64,000 nucleotides of DNA from LMUY01 sp965199005 (GCA_965199005.1 CBDAQK010000001.1:2232001-2296000), one strand, 5' to 3'. Shown: positions 16,748-26,276, counted from the stretch's first letter. The notes: generated from the letters alone by a model not told the origin. Program-made: numbers and translations.

Positions 16748-18514
16748 GTGATCCGGATTTTCTCGCGCTTCTTTGAAGGAGGAGCACAATCGGCCCTGAG
16801 GCGGGCCGATCGCCAACTCGCCAAAGGCAGTCCGGCCGCAGCCTTCCAGTCACTTGGCCGGGCTGCCAAGTCCGGCAATGCCGAGGCACAATACCGGGTT
16901 GGCCGGGCCTATCTAGACGGTACTGGTGTGCCGCCCTCTGTTTCGGAGGCGGCAAACTGGCTTGAGAAAGCCGCCTCGCAGGGCCATGCCGATGCGCAGG
17001 CGCGGTTGGCTGCCATCCTGATGCAGGGCTTGCTGCGTGGGGTCCCGCCGGGCGGTTCAGGCCTCTTCCAAGTCGAGGCGATGCCGGGTCCGGATTTCAA
17101 GGCGGCGGCGATGTGGGCCCGCCGCGCCGCCGAGTCTGGATCGCCGGACGGCATGGCCATCCTCGCCACCATCCTGTCGTCCGGCCCGGAAGAGCTGCGG
17201 GATCAACCCGCGGCCCTCGACCTGTATCGCCGCGCTGCGGAGGGAGATAGCGGCCAAGGCCGGCTTGGCCTGGCACTGATGCTGGTGAGGAACGAGCCCA
17301 CCCGGGAGGATCAGGAAGAAGCCGCCCGGCAAATGGAGAAGGCCGCGTCTGCCGGGTTGCCGATGGCGATCTATCTGCTCGGTGTGATGTTCGACTTCGC
17401 CATTGGGGTCGAGCGCGACGAGGCGAAGGCCGTCCAACTCTACCGGAAGTCTGCCGAAGCCGGCATCCGCCCAGGTCAGGCGCGATATGGCCTGGCGCAG
17501 ATGGAGGGCCGAGGCACCCCTCAGGATCGCGTCTCGGGGGAGTCGTGGCTGCGCCGTGCTGCGCTGGCGGGCGATTCCGAAGCTGCCGCCTTGGTCGGCG
17601 ATATCTACGCGAAGGGTGGCGAGCTTCCACCCAATTATGCGGAGGCCTCGATCTGGTTTAGCCGGGCAGCCGATTTGGGCCACGCCACGGCCGCACGGGC
17701 ATTGGGTCTTCTGCATCTGACGGGTGCCGGCGTCGCCCGGGACCCGGATGAGGCCGCACGGTGGTTCAGGAAGTCGGCGGAGGGAGGCAACAAGGCCTCG
17801 CAATCCGACCTGGCCAATTTGCTGCTACAGGGCGCTGGCGGAGAGGAGGACCGGATCCGGACACGGGAATGGTTCGAAGCTGCTGCCGATAGCGGCGACC
17901 TGGTTGCGGCGTTCAATTTTGGCGTTTGCCTCGCCGAGGGCGTGGGGGTGGAACGCGACGAGCGCCGGGCGGCACAGTGGTTGCGCCGAGCCGCCGAGGG
18001 AGTCGTAACGGCGCAGTATTGGTATGGCCGCATGCTGTCCGAAGGGCGCGGGATCGACCAGGATGAGGTCGAAGGGCGCACCTGGATTACCCGCGCCGCG
18101 GAGGCCGGGGTGTTGGATGCACGTGTCGCCCTGGCAGAGATGATGGTGAACGGCCGTGGCGGTTCCCGCGATCACGCCGCTGCACTTTTGTTGTTCGAGG
18201 GCGCTGCAAGGGAAGGCCATATCGGCGCGATGTTTGCTGTCGGCGCGCTGTATGGCGGTGGGCACGAGGTGCCGACCAACCGGCCGATCGCCCAGCAATG
18301 GTTCCGGCTCGCCGCTGAGCGGGGGCACGGCTATGGGCAGATGATGCTGGGCCGCTACCTCGCACGCAGTCTCGCGGGCGAGCAGAACATCCCGGAAGCT
18401 AGGTTCTGGCTCGAGACCGCCCGGGGCCAAGGGGTGACCGAGGCAGCCGGAGATTTGGCCGCCCTGCCGCCGGAACATCGTGCTGCGACGCCGGCTGCGT
18501 CTGCCGCGGGCTGA
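16748..18514 (+). CDS. Sel1-like repeat protein in the type I secretion locus
   Basis: The 588-residue protein is made almost entirely of 36-residue Sel1-type TPR repeats with the A-x-x-x-L-G-x-x-Y-x-x-G-x-G-V pattern, such as YRVGRAYLDGTGVPPSVSEA near residue 55 and RALGLLHLTGAGVARDPDEA near 320. Around a dozen copies can be seen. Sel1 proteins act as scaffolds for protein complexes. There is no signal peptide or membrane helix, so it is probably cytoplasmic. Translation starts at GTG 16748 behind GGAGGAGG. It lies 43 bases after the HlyD gene and 60 before the fusion glycosyltransferase, suggesting a scaffold or chaperone role in export or in glycosylation of the substrate. That role is inferred. 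Confidence 0.85.
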   Translation: MIRIFSRFFEGGAQSALRRADRQLAKGSPAAAFQSLGRAAKSGNAEAQYRVGRAYLDGTGVPPSVSEAANWLEKAASQGHADAQARLAAILMQGLLRGVPPGGSGLFQVEAMPGPDFKAAAMWARRAAESGSPDGMAILATILSSGPEELRDQPAALDLYRRAAEGDSGQGRLGLALMLVRNEPTREDQEEAARQMEKAASAGLPMAIYLLGVMFDFAIGVERDEAKAVQLYRKSAEAGIRPGQARYGLAQMEGRGTPQDRVSGESWLRRAALAGDSEAAALVGDIYAKGGELPPNYAEASIWFSRAADLGHATAARALGLLHLTGAGVARDPDEAARWFRKSAEGGNKASQSDLANLLLQGAGGEEDRIRTREWFEAAADSGDLVAAFNFGVCLAEGVGVERDERRAAQWLRRAAEGVVTAQYWYGRMLSEGRGIDQDEVEGRTWITRAAEAGVLDARVALAEMMVNGRGGSRDHAAALLLFEGAAREGHIGAMFAVGALYGGGHEVPTNRPIAQQWFRLAAERGHGYGQMMLGRYLARSLAGEQNIPEARFWLETARGQGVTEAAGDLAALPPEHRAATPAASAAG

Positions 18515-18574
18515 CGCTATAGCCCATTTGGCGGTCCTGGGAGCATCTGGCGACTGACGGGACGACGGGATGAC

Positions 18575-21409
18575 ATGGTAAGCCGCTCACCGATGGTGAG
18601 CCTGTCCAGTAAACACGATGCCCGTGCGCTCATGACGTCTGCCGAAATGTGGTCCGCCTTGGCTCGGGACGCGTGGAGGAGAGGCGAGGCTGCCACGAAT
18701 CCGGCCGAGTCCCGCGCCTGGTTGGAGCGCGCCCGGCGCATCGTCCCAACCGACGACACCATTACGCTCAGTCTGGCCATGGCCTGCCTGCGTGCGGGCG
18801 ATACCCCCGCCGCACGAGCATTGTTCGAGTTGATCACCAGCCGGGTCGACCTTCCCGAGGCGTGGATAGGGCTCGCCGCCTCCGCCATGCGGATGGGGGA
18901 TGTGGGTGCGGCCGTTGCGGCGGTTCAAGCGGCTCTATCCCGCCACGCCACCAACCCCACCACCCGCCTGCTTTCGGGCACTGTCGCGAATGCCGCTGGC
19001 CTCCCCGGCTGGTGCGCCCTGGACAGCCATGGGCGGCTGCATGCGGATGCACCTGCCGATCTCTGCATCGATGGCAACCCTATTGCCGTCCGATGGCTAC
19101 GCCAAAGCTGCCGTATCCCGCCGGGCCGCGTCATCTCGGCGTCTCGCAAGGGCGTGCCCCTGCTGGGGAGCCCGATTAATCGGAGCGCCATTGACGCCGT
19201 CGAGGGCTTCGTCGGGTCTGAGCAGGGGAATTTATCGGGTTGGGCCTGGTATCCGCACAACCCCGACCGCGACCCGGTCTTGCTCGTCGCTGGCAAGCGG
19301 GTGGTCGCGCACGAACTGGTGGAGACGCCGGATTCGGTCCGCCCGCTCGCACGTCCGCGCCGCTTCCGCGTCGCCGCGCCGGATTTGCCGGCCGGTCAGA
19401 TCGCGGTGACGACCGAGGATGGCCGGGCTCTCTTGGGCAGCCCGCTGGACCCCGGCCTGGAGCGGCGGAGCGCGGCCGGGGCCGACACGGGATTCATGCC
19501 GGTCTGGGCGGATGTGGTCGGCCGCGCTCCGCAACTGCTTCCCACCCGCACCCCTATCGACGTGGTGATCCCAGTGCATGGCGGCCGCGAGGTCACCCTG
19601 GCCTGTTTGGAGTCGGTGTTGCCGACGCTTCGGCGGGGATATCGCGTGCATGTCGTCGACGACGCAGGGCCCGACCCGGTGCTCGCGGCCGCCTTGGATC
19701 GGCTCGCATCTCGCAAGCGCATCGTTTTGCATCGGTTGCCGGCCAATCGCGGGTTCCCCGGCGCGGCCAACGTTGGCCTGCAGGCAGTATCGGGCCGCGA
19801 TGCGGTTCTGCTGAACAGCGACACGATTGTGCCGCCTGGTTGGCTCGAGGCATTGGCAGAGGCGGCCTATAGCGCGCCGGATATCGGCTCAGCCTGTCCG
19901 CTCTCCAACGATGCGACGATTCTCAGCTACCCCGATGCGTCGGGCGGCAACCCAATGACGAACCCGGCGGTCAGCGCGGCCTTGGCGCGGCGTGCCAACG
20001 GAGCCGCGACGGTCGACATTCCGGTCGCTGTCGGCTTCTGCATGTTCATCCGCCACGATTGCTTGGCCAACGTGGGATTACTACGCGAAGACCTGTTCGC
20101 CCAAGGCTACGGCGAGGAGAACGATTGGTCGCTCCGCGCGAGGCACCGTGGGTGGCGGCACGTTGCCGTTCCCGGTTGTTTTGTCGCCCACCACGGCGGC
20201 GCATCGTTCGGCGCCGCGCGACAGCAATTGCTCGCACGCAATGCCACCATCTTGAACCGGCTGCACCCCGGCTACGATGCGCTGATTGCCGAGTGGATCC
20301 AGCGCGATCCGCTAAGCCCTGCCCGCCGTCGCATCGACACGCTGCGCTGGCGCGCCGGAAGGCGTCCGTCGGCGGTGGCGCTGATCACCCATGCTGCTGG
20401 CGGCGGTGTCGACCGGGTGGTGACGGAGCGTGCGGCAGCCCTGCGGCAGGCCGGAATTCGTCCGGTGCTGCTTCGCCCCGACGGCGATGCGACGCTCGTG
20501 GGCGATCCCGACACGCCCAATCTGCGATACCGGCTGCCGGGTGACTGGAATGCGTTGCTGCGGCTGCTTCGCGGGGACCGGGTCGAGCGGATCGAGCTTC
20601 ATCATATGCTGGGCCAAAACCCGGACCTCCTGACCCTGGCCGAACGGCTCGGGGTGGCCCAGGAGGTGTTCATTCACGATTATGCGAGCTTCTGTGCCCG
20701 CATCAGCCTGGTCCCTGCCCAAAGTTACTGTGGCGAGCCGCCGGTGACGACGTGCGTTGCCTGCGTCGCCGATCACGGCAGCAACCTGGACGAGCCGATC
20801 GATCCCCCGGGGCTGGTCGCTCGATCGGCCGCTCTGTTCGCCAGTGCCAGCAGGATTGTCGTGCCTGCCGCGGACGTGGCGACGCGTATCAGGCGGCATT
20901 TTCCTCACGCCCGGCCCGACATTGAGTGGTTGGAGGACGACGAGGCGACACCGCCGCCGCCCCATACCTCAGGGAAAATCCGCCACCTCTGTGTGGTCGG
21001 CGGCATCGGCGTCGAAAAGGGATACGAGGTTCTGCTGGGCTGCGTGCGGGACGCGGCGTTGCGGCAGCTTCCGCTTCGGTTCACGGTCGTGGGTTTCACG
21101 CAAGATGACGAGCGGTTGCTGGCGGCAGGCCCCATTTTCATTACGGGCCGGTTTGAGCGTGGGACGTCGGAGCAACTTATCCGTCAGCAGAACGCTGACA
21201 TCGCGTTCCTTCCGTCCATTTGGCCTGAGACGTGGTGTTTTGCATTAGGGGAAGCCTGGCGTGCCGGATTGCGGGCCATCGTGTTCGATCTTGGTGCTCC
21301 GGCGGAGCGCGTGAAACGAACCGGCTGGGGCCACGTATTACCACTTGGTTTGTCACCGTCGGCGATAAACGACTGGGTGCTTCGCGGCGGTGCCCGTAGT
21401 CAAAACTAA
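18575..21409 (+). CDS. TPR - GT2 - GT4 fusion glycosyltransferase
   Basis: The 944-residue protein joins three units. Residues about 20-140 form TPR-like helices (RARRIVPTDDTITLSLAMAC). A beta-rich linker at about 150-320 follows. A GT2 glycosyltransferase starts near 327 (PIDVVIPVHGGREVTLACLE), with VVDDAG, a Asp-containing LNSDT site near 414 and a C-terminal ENDWSLRARHRGWRHVAVPG block. From about 600 a GT4-like glycosyltransferase follows, with GGGVDRVVTERAAAL at its start and VVGGIGVEKGYEVLL near 806. Both sugar-transfer units appear complete. In this operon it may extend glycans on an exported protein or on surface polysaccharide. ATG 18575 is the first start; ATG 18593 in the same frame is also possible. 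Confidence 0.85.
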   Translation: MVSRSPMVSLSSKHDARALMTSAEMWSALARDAWRRGEAATNPAESRAWLERARRIVPTDDTITLSLAMACLRAGDTPAARALFELITSRVDLPEAWIGLAASAMRMGDVGAAVAAVQAALSRHATNPTTRLLSGTVANAAGLPGWCALDSHGRLHADAPADLCIDGNPIAVRWLRQSCRIPPGRVISASRKGVPLLGSPINRSAIDAVEGFVGSEQGNLSGWAWYPHNPDRDPVLLVAGKRVVAHELVETPDSVRPLARPRRFRVAAPDLPAGQIAVTTEDGRALLGSPLDPGLERRSAAGADTGFMPVWADVVGRAPQLLPTRTPIDVVIPVHGGREVTLACLESVLPTLRRGYRVHVVDDAGPDPVLAAALDRLASRKRIVLHRLPANRGFPGAANVGLQAVSGRDAVLLNSDTIVPPGWLEALAEAAYSAPDIGSACPLSNDATILSYPDASGGNPMTNPAVSAALARRANGAATVDIPVAVGFCMFIRHDCLANVGLLREDLFAQGYGEENDWSLRARHRGWRHVAVPGCFVAHHGGASFGAARQQLLARNATILNRLHPGYDALIAEWIQRDPLSPARRRIDTLRWRAGRRPSAVALITHAAGGGVDRVVTERAAALRQAGIRPVLLRPDGDATLVGDPDTPNLRYRLPGDWNALLRLLRGDRVERIELHHMLGQNPDLLTLAERLGVAQEVFIHDYASFCARISLVPAQSYCGEPPVTTCVACVADHGSNLDEPIDPPGLVARSAALFASASRIVVPAADVATRIRRHFPHARPDIEWLEDDEATPPPPHTSGKIRHLCVVGGIGVEKGYEVLLGCVRDAALRQLPLRFTVVGFTQDDERLLAAGPIFITGRFERGTSEQLIRQQNADIAFLPSIWPETWCFALGEAWRAGLRAIVFDLGAPAERVKRTGWGHVLPLGLSPSAINDWVLRGGARSQN

Positions 21410-21502
21410 GCCAAGCCGTGTATAGTAAGCCTCACCCATCGCCATCGGCGCGAAATCCTGCCAAGTGAGCGTCGACTCGAACAACCGTGCAGAGGCGTAA
21501 GC

Positions 21503-22453
21503 ATGTCTGAGGCTAACCCGCTACCAGAGGGGCTCGTGACCGAACTGCAGGTCTCTGCGCACCTGATGCAGCTGGATGCTGGCGTCTACTGCGTGTATCA
21601 CTCGCCGGGTTCGGCCCCACCGGATGCCAAGACTGGGTTGCCTGCTGCCCGCTTGTCATTGCCGCCTGGTATCATCTCTCGTGACGTCATGATCACGGGG
21701 TTTCGCGAAGATGGCTGGCTTGGGTCACTGGATTCGGCAGCGATGATTCGCGTGACGCACGGGCCGGCACAGGTTCTGATGACAATCTATCAGTCGGCGG
21801 GTGTGAATCAGCCTCCTCGGTTGCAGGTGACCAAGCTTGTGGAAGGCGTGCCGAACGGTTCCGCCGGCCACCCTGGCGTGCCGCAAGCCGCCCCATCTGG
21901 CGATAGGCCTGCTGTCTCGCCCGAGATGGAAAACCCGGAAGTCGCCGCGCATATCCAGCGCCGTGGCGATATTGCGGCACGACTGGGCGAATGGGTTGGG
22001 GAGCGCAACAGCAAGCAATGGGTGGAGGGATTTTCCCTGTCCCCCCGTGGGCCTGATCTTGCGCCGGAAGATATCGAATACCAGGCGGTACTTGGCCGTG
22101 GCTGGCTGTCGCCATGGGCGGAGGGTTCGCAGTATTGCGGCAGCCGCGGCATGGCGCTCCCCATTCTCGGGTTGCGGGTTCGTCTGCGTGGCAAGGCGGA
22201 AACGACCCATAAGGTACAGATCACCGGTACCTTCATCGATGGGACGGTCATCGGTCCGGTCGGCGCCGGCGAAGCCTGCGAGGCTGAAAGCTTGGCCCCG
22301 CTCGAAGCCTTTTTGGTCGAGATCGTATCGTTGATGCCAGAAGACGATCTGGCAGCCGACCCCGCCGCCACGCAGCCGGCAAGCTCGGTTCGGGGTAAAT
22401 CCGGCGGCAAGGGCAAGCCCATCCCGCCCCCAGCGCGGGGGCGGAACAAGTAA
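21503..22453 (+). CDS. Unrecognised 316-residue protein in the secretion/glycosylation locus
   Basis: I do not recognise a family. The first 120 residues look beta-rich (LQVSAHLMQLDAGVYCVYHS, then GWLGSLDSAAMIRVTHG), followed by a Pro/Gly-rich linker at about 125-150, a middle domain with RLGEWVGERNSKQWVEGF and ILGLRVRLRGKA, and a Lys/Gly/Pro-rich tail (KSGGKGKP). No signal peptide or membrane helix is visible. It lies between two glycosyltransferase genes on the same strand, 93 bases after the first and 23 before the second, with AGAGGCGTAAGC before its ATG. Its position argues for a role in the same pathway, perhaps binding carbohydrate or the secreted protein. That is inference only. Confidence 0.75.
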   Translation: MSEANPLPEGLVTELQVSAHLMQLDAGVYCVYHSPGSAPPDAKTGLPAARLSLPPGIISRDVMITGFREDGWLGSLDSAAMIRVTHGPAQVLMTIYQSAGVNQPPRLQVTKLVEGVPNGSAGHPGVPQAAPSGDRPAVSPEMENPEVAAHIQRRGDIAARLGEWVGERNSKQWVEGFSLSPRGPDLAPEDIEYQAVLGRGWLSPWAEGSQYCGSRGMALPILGLRVRLRGKAETTHKVQITGTFIDGTVIGPVGAGEACEAESLAPLEAFLVEIVSLMPEDDLAADPAATQPASSVRGKSGGKGKPIPPPARGRNK

Positions 22454-22476
22454 CATTGCTCTGACGCACTGGCACG

Positions 22477-23988
22477 ATGAAATACCTTTTCGTCCATCAA
22501 AACTATCCGGCGCAATTCCTGCACATCGTTCGTCACCTGCTGGCGCAGGGCGAGCACGATGTGGTGTTTATCTGCGAGCCGAATGCCAATGTGATGCCGG
22601 GCGTGCGGCGCATCACCTACCGGGCGCAGAAGCGTCCGGAGGGCAACTACGTCCATAACGATGCAAAGGACTTCGCTTTGGCCATGGCCAGAGCGACAGA
22701 GGTGGCGCGCGCTGCCAACGCGGTCAAACAACTTGGCTTCAGGCCGGATATCATCATTGGCCATCATGGCTGGGGTGAGTTGCTGAACCTGAGCGACGTG
22801 TGGCCGGACGTTCCTTTGCTCGGCTACCACGAGTTCTACTATCACCTGTCTGGCCAGGATGTTGGGTTTGATGCGGAGTTTCCCGTCGAACTGCGCGGCT
22901 ACGCCAATATCCGCGCAAAGAATGCGGTCAATCTGCTCGCATTGACCAATCCAGGGTTTGGGCAGACGCCCACCCAGTTCCAGCTCGATACCTATCCAGA
23001 CTGGGCCCGTCCGAAGATCACCCTGCTGCACGAAGGGGTGAATACTCAACTTTGTCGTCCCGTCTCCGGCAACCGGGCCATCAGCATTGCTGGCATTCCG
23101 GTCGGTGCGAAGGAGAAGTTGATCACCTACGTCGCCCGCGACCTGGAGCCATACCGCGGTTTCCACCAGGTGATGCGGGCGTTGCCCGCCGTTCTGCGCG
23201 CCAGGCCGGATGCGCGGGTGATCATGGTGGGGGGTGATGGCGTCAGCTACGGGTCTCGTCTGGCCAAGCTGACATGGCGCGAACATATGCTCGCCGAGCT
23301 TGGCGGTTCATTGGACACCAGCCGTGTGCACTTCCCCGGCAAGCTGGACTATGACGATTATCTCCACTTGCTGCAGCGGTCCGACGCGCATGTTTACTTC
23401 ACCTATCCCTTCGTCCTGTCCTGGTCGCTGCGCGAGTCGCTGTCCTGCGGCTGCGCCCTGATTGCGAGTGACACGGCTCCGGTGCGTGAATTCGTGACGG
23501 ACGAGACCGGCGTGCTCACCCCGTTCTTCGATCCGGGTGCATTGTCCGACCGCATTGTCGAGACGCTGGAGGGCGGCCCGAAGGTGCTGCAGCGGCGGGC
23601 CAATGCGCGGGCTTGGGCGGAAAAGCATCTCGACATGGCGGACTATATCGATCGCTACGAGAGCCTCATCTCCAGCATTACCGGGTTGCCCATTCAGCGG
23701 AAAAAACCGCCCGCCTCATCTTCGGCGCGCCGGCCTTCCACCATCCCGCCGCCCACGACCAAATTGGTACCGTACACCGAACCGGCGGCAAAACGAGCGG
23801 CGGCCAAGCCCGCCGGGACAAAGTCCGTCCTGAAGCCAGTCGCGGCAAAGCCGCCGGCCGCGAAGCCAGTGGCCGTCAAGCCAGCTCCGCCCAAGCCGCC
23901 CAAATCCGCTCCGGCCAAACCTGTTCCGGCTAAGTCGTTGCCCCCCAAAGTCAGTGCCACGCGGGCCAAGCCTGGCGTCCGGCGATAA
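22477..23988 (+). CDS. GT4-type glycosyltransferase with Lys/Ala/Pro-rich tail
   Basis: The 503-residue product is a GT-B fold enzyme. The N-terminal half starts MKYLFVHQNYPAQFLHIVRH and includes GFRPDIIIGHHGWGE and a conserved LGYHEFYYH. The C-terminal half has YVARDLEPYRGFHQVMRALP, a nucleotide-sugar site with PFVLSWSLRESLSCGCALIA, and TAPVREFV. This matches the GT4 group near WbuB- and RfaG-like enzymes. The last 95 residues are low-complexity, dominated by repeats such as KPAPPKPPKSAPAKP, resembling histone H1-like basic tails, and could bind acidic polymer or membrane. It closes the six-gene co-directional locus that begins with the type I exporter. Confidence 0.88.
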   Translation: MKYLFVHQNYPAQFLHIVRHLLAQGEHDVVFICEPNANVMPGVRRITYRAQKRPEGNYVHNDAKDFALAMARATEVARAANAVKQLGFRPDIIIGHHGWGELLNLSDVWPDVPLLGYHEFYYHLSGQDVGFDAEFPVELRGYANIRAKNAVNLLALTNPGFGQTPTQFQLDTYPDWARPKITLLHEGVNTQLCRPVSGNRAISIAGIPVGAKEKLITYVARDLEPYRGFHQVMRALPAVLRARPDARVIMVGGDGVSYGSRLAKLTWREHMLAELGGSLDTSRVHFPGKLDYDDYLHLLQRSDAHVYFTYPFVLSWSLRESLSCGCALIASDTAPVREFVTDETGVLTPFFDPGALSDRIVETLEGGPKVLQRRANARAWAEKHLDMADYIDRYESLISSITGLPIQRKKPPASSSARRPSTIPPPTTKLVPYTEPAAKRAAAKPAGTKSVLKPVAAKPPAAKPVAVKPAPPKPPKSAPAKPVPAKSLPPKVSATRAKPGVRR

Positions 23989-24089
23989 ACCAGGTCCCCG
24001 CGTGCCGCCGCCGGCCGGATGAGGCGCGGCAGCCGTGATGAATCGGCTGCCCATTCCCTCCGTCGCCTAAACGCACCATTTTCCATCCT

Positions 24090-26276
24090 ATGACCGACTA
24101 CCTCACCCGGCTGAATCCCGAACAGCGCGCCGCCGTCGAAACCGTGGACGGCCCGCTCCTGGTGCTGGCGGGGGCCGGCACCGGGAAGACCCGGGTGCTG
24201 ACCACGCGCTTCGCCCACATCCTGTTGACCCGGCGTGCCTTCCCCAACCAGGTGCTGGCCGTCACCTTCACCAACAAGGCGGCGCGCGAAATGCGGGAGC
24301 GGGTGGGCGCTATACTCGGCCATCCCGCGGAGGGGCTGTGGCTCGGTACCTTCCACGCCTTATGTGCCCGCATGCTGCGGCGCCACGCTCAATTGGTCGG
24401 GCTCCAGTCCAACTTCACCATCCTGGACACCGACGATCAGCTGCGTCTGCTAAAGCAGGTGATGGAGGCTGGCCGGGTTGACACCAAACGCTGGGTTCCT
24501 GCCGCGCTGATGGCCATTATCCAACGCTGGAAGGATCGCGGACTCACGCCCGAACGGGTGACCCCAGCCGAAGATACCGATTTCGCCAATGGCCACGCGC
24601 GCGCCCTCTACAGCGCCTACCAGGCCCGGCTCACCGCCTTGAACACTGCCGATTTTGGCGACCTGCTGCTGCACGTGACGGAAATCCTGCGCAGCCATCC
24701 AGAAGTGCTCGCGCAATATCATCGTATGTTCCGCTACATTTTGGTCGACGAGTACCAGGATACCAACCTGATCCAGTACCTCTGGCTGCGGCTGCTGGCG
24801 CAGGAGCATAAAAACATCTGCTGCGTCGGGGATGACGATCAGTCGATCTACTCCTGGCGCGGGGCCGAGGTGGAGAACATCCTGCGGTTTGAGAAAGACT
24901 TTCCCGGGGCCAAGATCGTCCGCCTCGAGAGCAATTACCGCTCCACCGCGCCCATTCTCGCCGCCGCTTCCGGCCTGATCGCGCATAATGAGGGGCGGCT
25001 GGGCAAAACGCTGCGTTCCGGGCGGAACGATTCGGCCGGTGAACCGGTGAGCGTGGTCAGCTTGTGGGATTCCGACGAGGAGGCCCGCATGGTCGGTGAC
25101 AAGGCGGAGGCGCTTCGCCGCGACGGCCATCCCCTGGCGGAAATGGCGGTGCTGGTTCGTGCGTCATTCCAGACCCGGGCATTCGAGGAGCGGATGATCA
25201 CGCTGGGCCTGCCCTACCGCGTGGTGGGCGGCTTGCGGTTCTACGAGCGCCAGGAAATCCGCGACGCCATCGCCTATTTGCGGGTGATGCATTCGCCGGC
25301 TGACGATCTGGCCTTCGAGCGCATCGTGAACCTGCCGCGGCGGGGCGTGGGCGACGCGGCGCTGCGCGCGATCCACGGGGTGGCGCGCGCCGGGGCGATG
25401 TCGCTGTATGCCGCAACCGGCCGGGCGACGCAGGATGGCACACTGAAGGGCCGGGTGGCTCAGGCGCTACGCGAGTTGCTGCACAGTTTCGACCGCTGGC
25501 GGGAGGTCCTGGCCCGGGACGGTCACGTCGTGACGGCGGCGACGGTGCTGGATGAGAGTGGCTATACCGAGATGTGGAAGCGCGACAAATCAGCCGAGGC
25601 GCCAGGGCGGCTGGAGAATTTGAAGGAGCTCGTGCGCGCGCTGGCCGATTTCGATACGCTTGCTGGCTTCCTGGACCATGTCAGCCTGGTGATGGAGAAC
25701 GAGCAGGAGGGCGAGGTGGACCGGCTGAGCCTGATGACCCTGCACGGGGCCAAGGGGCTGGAGTTCGACACCGTCTTCCTGCCGGGCTGGGAGGAGGGAG
25801 TGTTTCCCTCCCAGCGCACGCTGGATGAGAGCGGCAACAAGGGGTTGGAGGAGGAGCGCCGGCTCGCCTATGTCGGGATCACCCGCGCACGGCGCCGGGC
25901 GATCATCAGCCATGCGGCGAACCGGCGGATTTACGCCAATTGGCAGAGCGCGATCCCATCGCGGTTCATTGATGAATTGCCGGACGAGCATGTGAAGCGG
26001 GCGGGCTCGGCCGCGATGGGACGGGAGCAACGGCTAACCGCGCCAACGGTTTTCACCGGCCAATTTCCTCTCACGGCGCGGCGGCCCAAGGTGACGGAGG
26101 TGTGGGAGCAGCCGGCCCGGCCCCCTCGGGTGGATGGGATGACCGTGGGAACGCGCGTGTTCCATCAGAAATTCGGCTATGGAACGGTGAATGCTGTCAG
26201 TGACGACCGGCTCGATGTGGCGTTCGACAAGGCCGGGGCGAAGCGGGTGCTGGACCGGTTCGTGGAGCGGGCCTAG
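24090..26276 (+). CDS. uvrD: UvrD/PcrA-type DNA helicase
   Basis: The 728-residue superfamily 1 helicase shows every motif in order: LNPEQRAAVE (Q motif), Walker A AGAGTGKTRVLT (about 27-38), TFTNKAAREMRER, VDEYQDTN (motif II), GDDDQSIYSWRGA (motif III), ESNYRST (motif IV), MTLHGAKGLEFD (motif V) and RLAYVGITRAR (motif VI). A C-terminal Tudor-like segment (VFHQKFGYGTV, then LDVAFDKAG) matches UvrD/PcrA. It unwinds DNA 3' to 5' in nucleotide excision and mismatch repair. It follows the glycosyltransferase by 101 bases and probably has its own promoter. Confidence 0.97.
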   Translation: MTDYLTRLNPEQRAAVETVDGPLLVLAGAGTGKTRVLTTRFAHILLTRRAFPNQVLAVTFTNKAAREMRERVGAILGHPAEGLWLGTFHALCARMLRRHAQLVGLQSNFTILDTDDQLRLLKQVMEAGRVDTKRWVPAALMAIIQRWKDRGLTPERVTPAEDTDFANGHARALYSAYQARLTALNTADFGDLLLHVTEILRSHPEVLAQYHRMFRYILVDEYQDTNLIQYLWLRLLAQEHKNICCVGDDDQSIYSWRGAEVENILRFEKDFPGAKIVRLESNYRSTAPILAAASGLIAHNEGRLGKTLRSGRNDSAGEPVSVVSLWDSDEEARMVGDKAEALRRDGHPLAEMAVLVRASFQTRAFEERMITLGLPYRVVGGLRFYERQEIRDAIAYLRVMHSPADDLAFERIVNLPRRGVGDAALRAIHGVARAGAMSLYAATGRATQDGTLKGRVAQALRELLHSFDRWREVLARDGHVVTAATVLDESGYTEMWKRDKSAEAPGRLENLKELVRALADFDTLAGFLDHVSLVMENEQEGEVDRLSLMTLHGAKGLEFDTVFLPGWEEGVFPSQRTLDESGNKGLEEERRLAYVGITRARRRAIISHAANRRIYANWQSAIPSRFIDELPDEHVKRAGSAAMGREQRLTAPTVFTGQFPLTARRPKVTEVWEQPARPPRVDGMTVGTRVFHQKFGYGTVNAVSDDRLDVAFDKAGAKRVLDRFVERA

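Noticed and set aside
22248..23286. Long minus-strand frames over the second glycosyltransferase
   Set aside because: The plus strand has a full GT-B enzyme; the antisense frames lack any recognised motif.
23750..23985. Repeat-like DNA at the end of the second glycosyltransferase considered as a tandem repeat or CRISPR-like array
   Set aside because: The periodicity comes from codons for Lys, Pro and Ala in a low-complexity tail. The units are unequal and there are no spacers.
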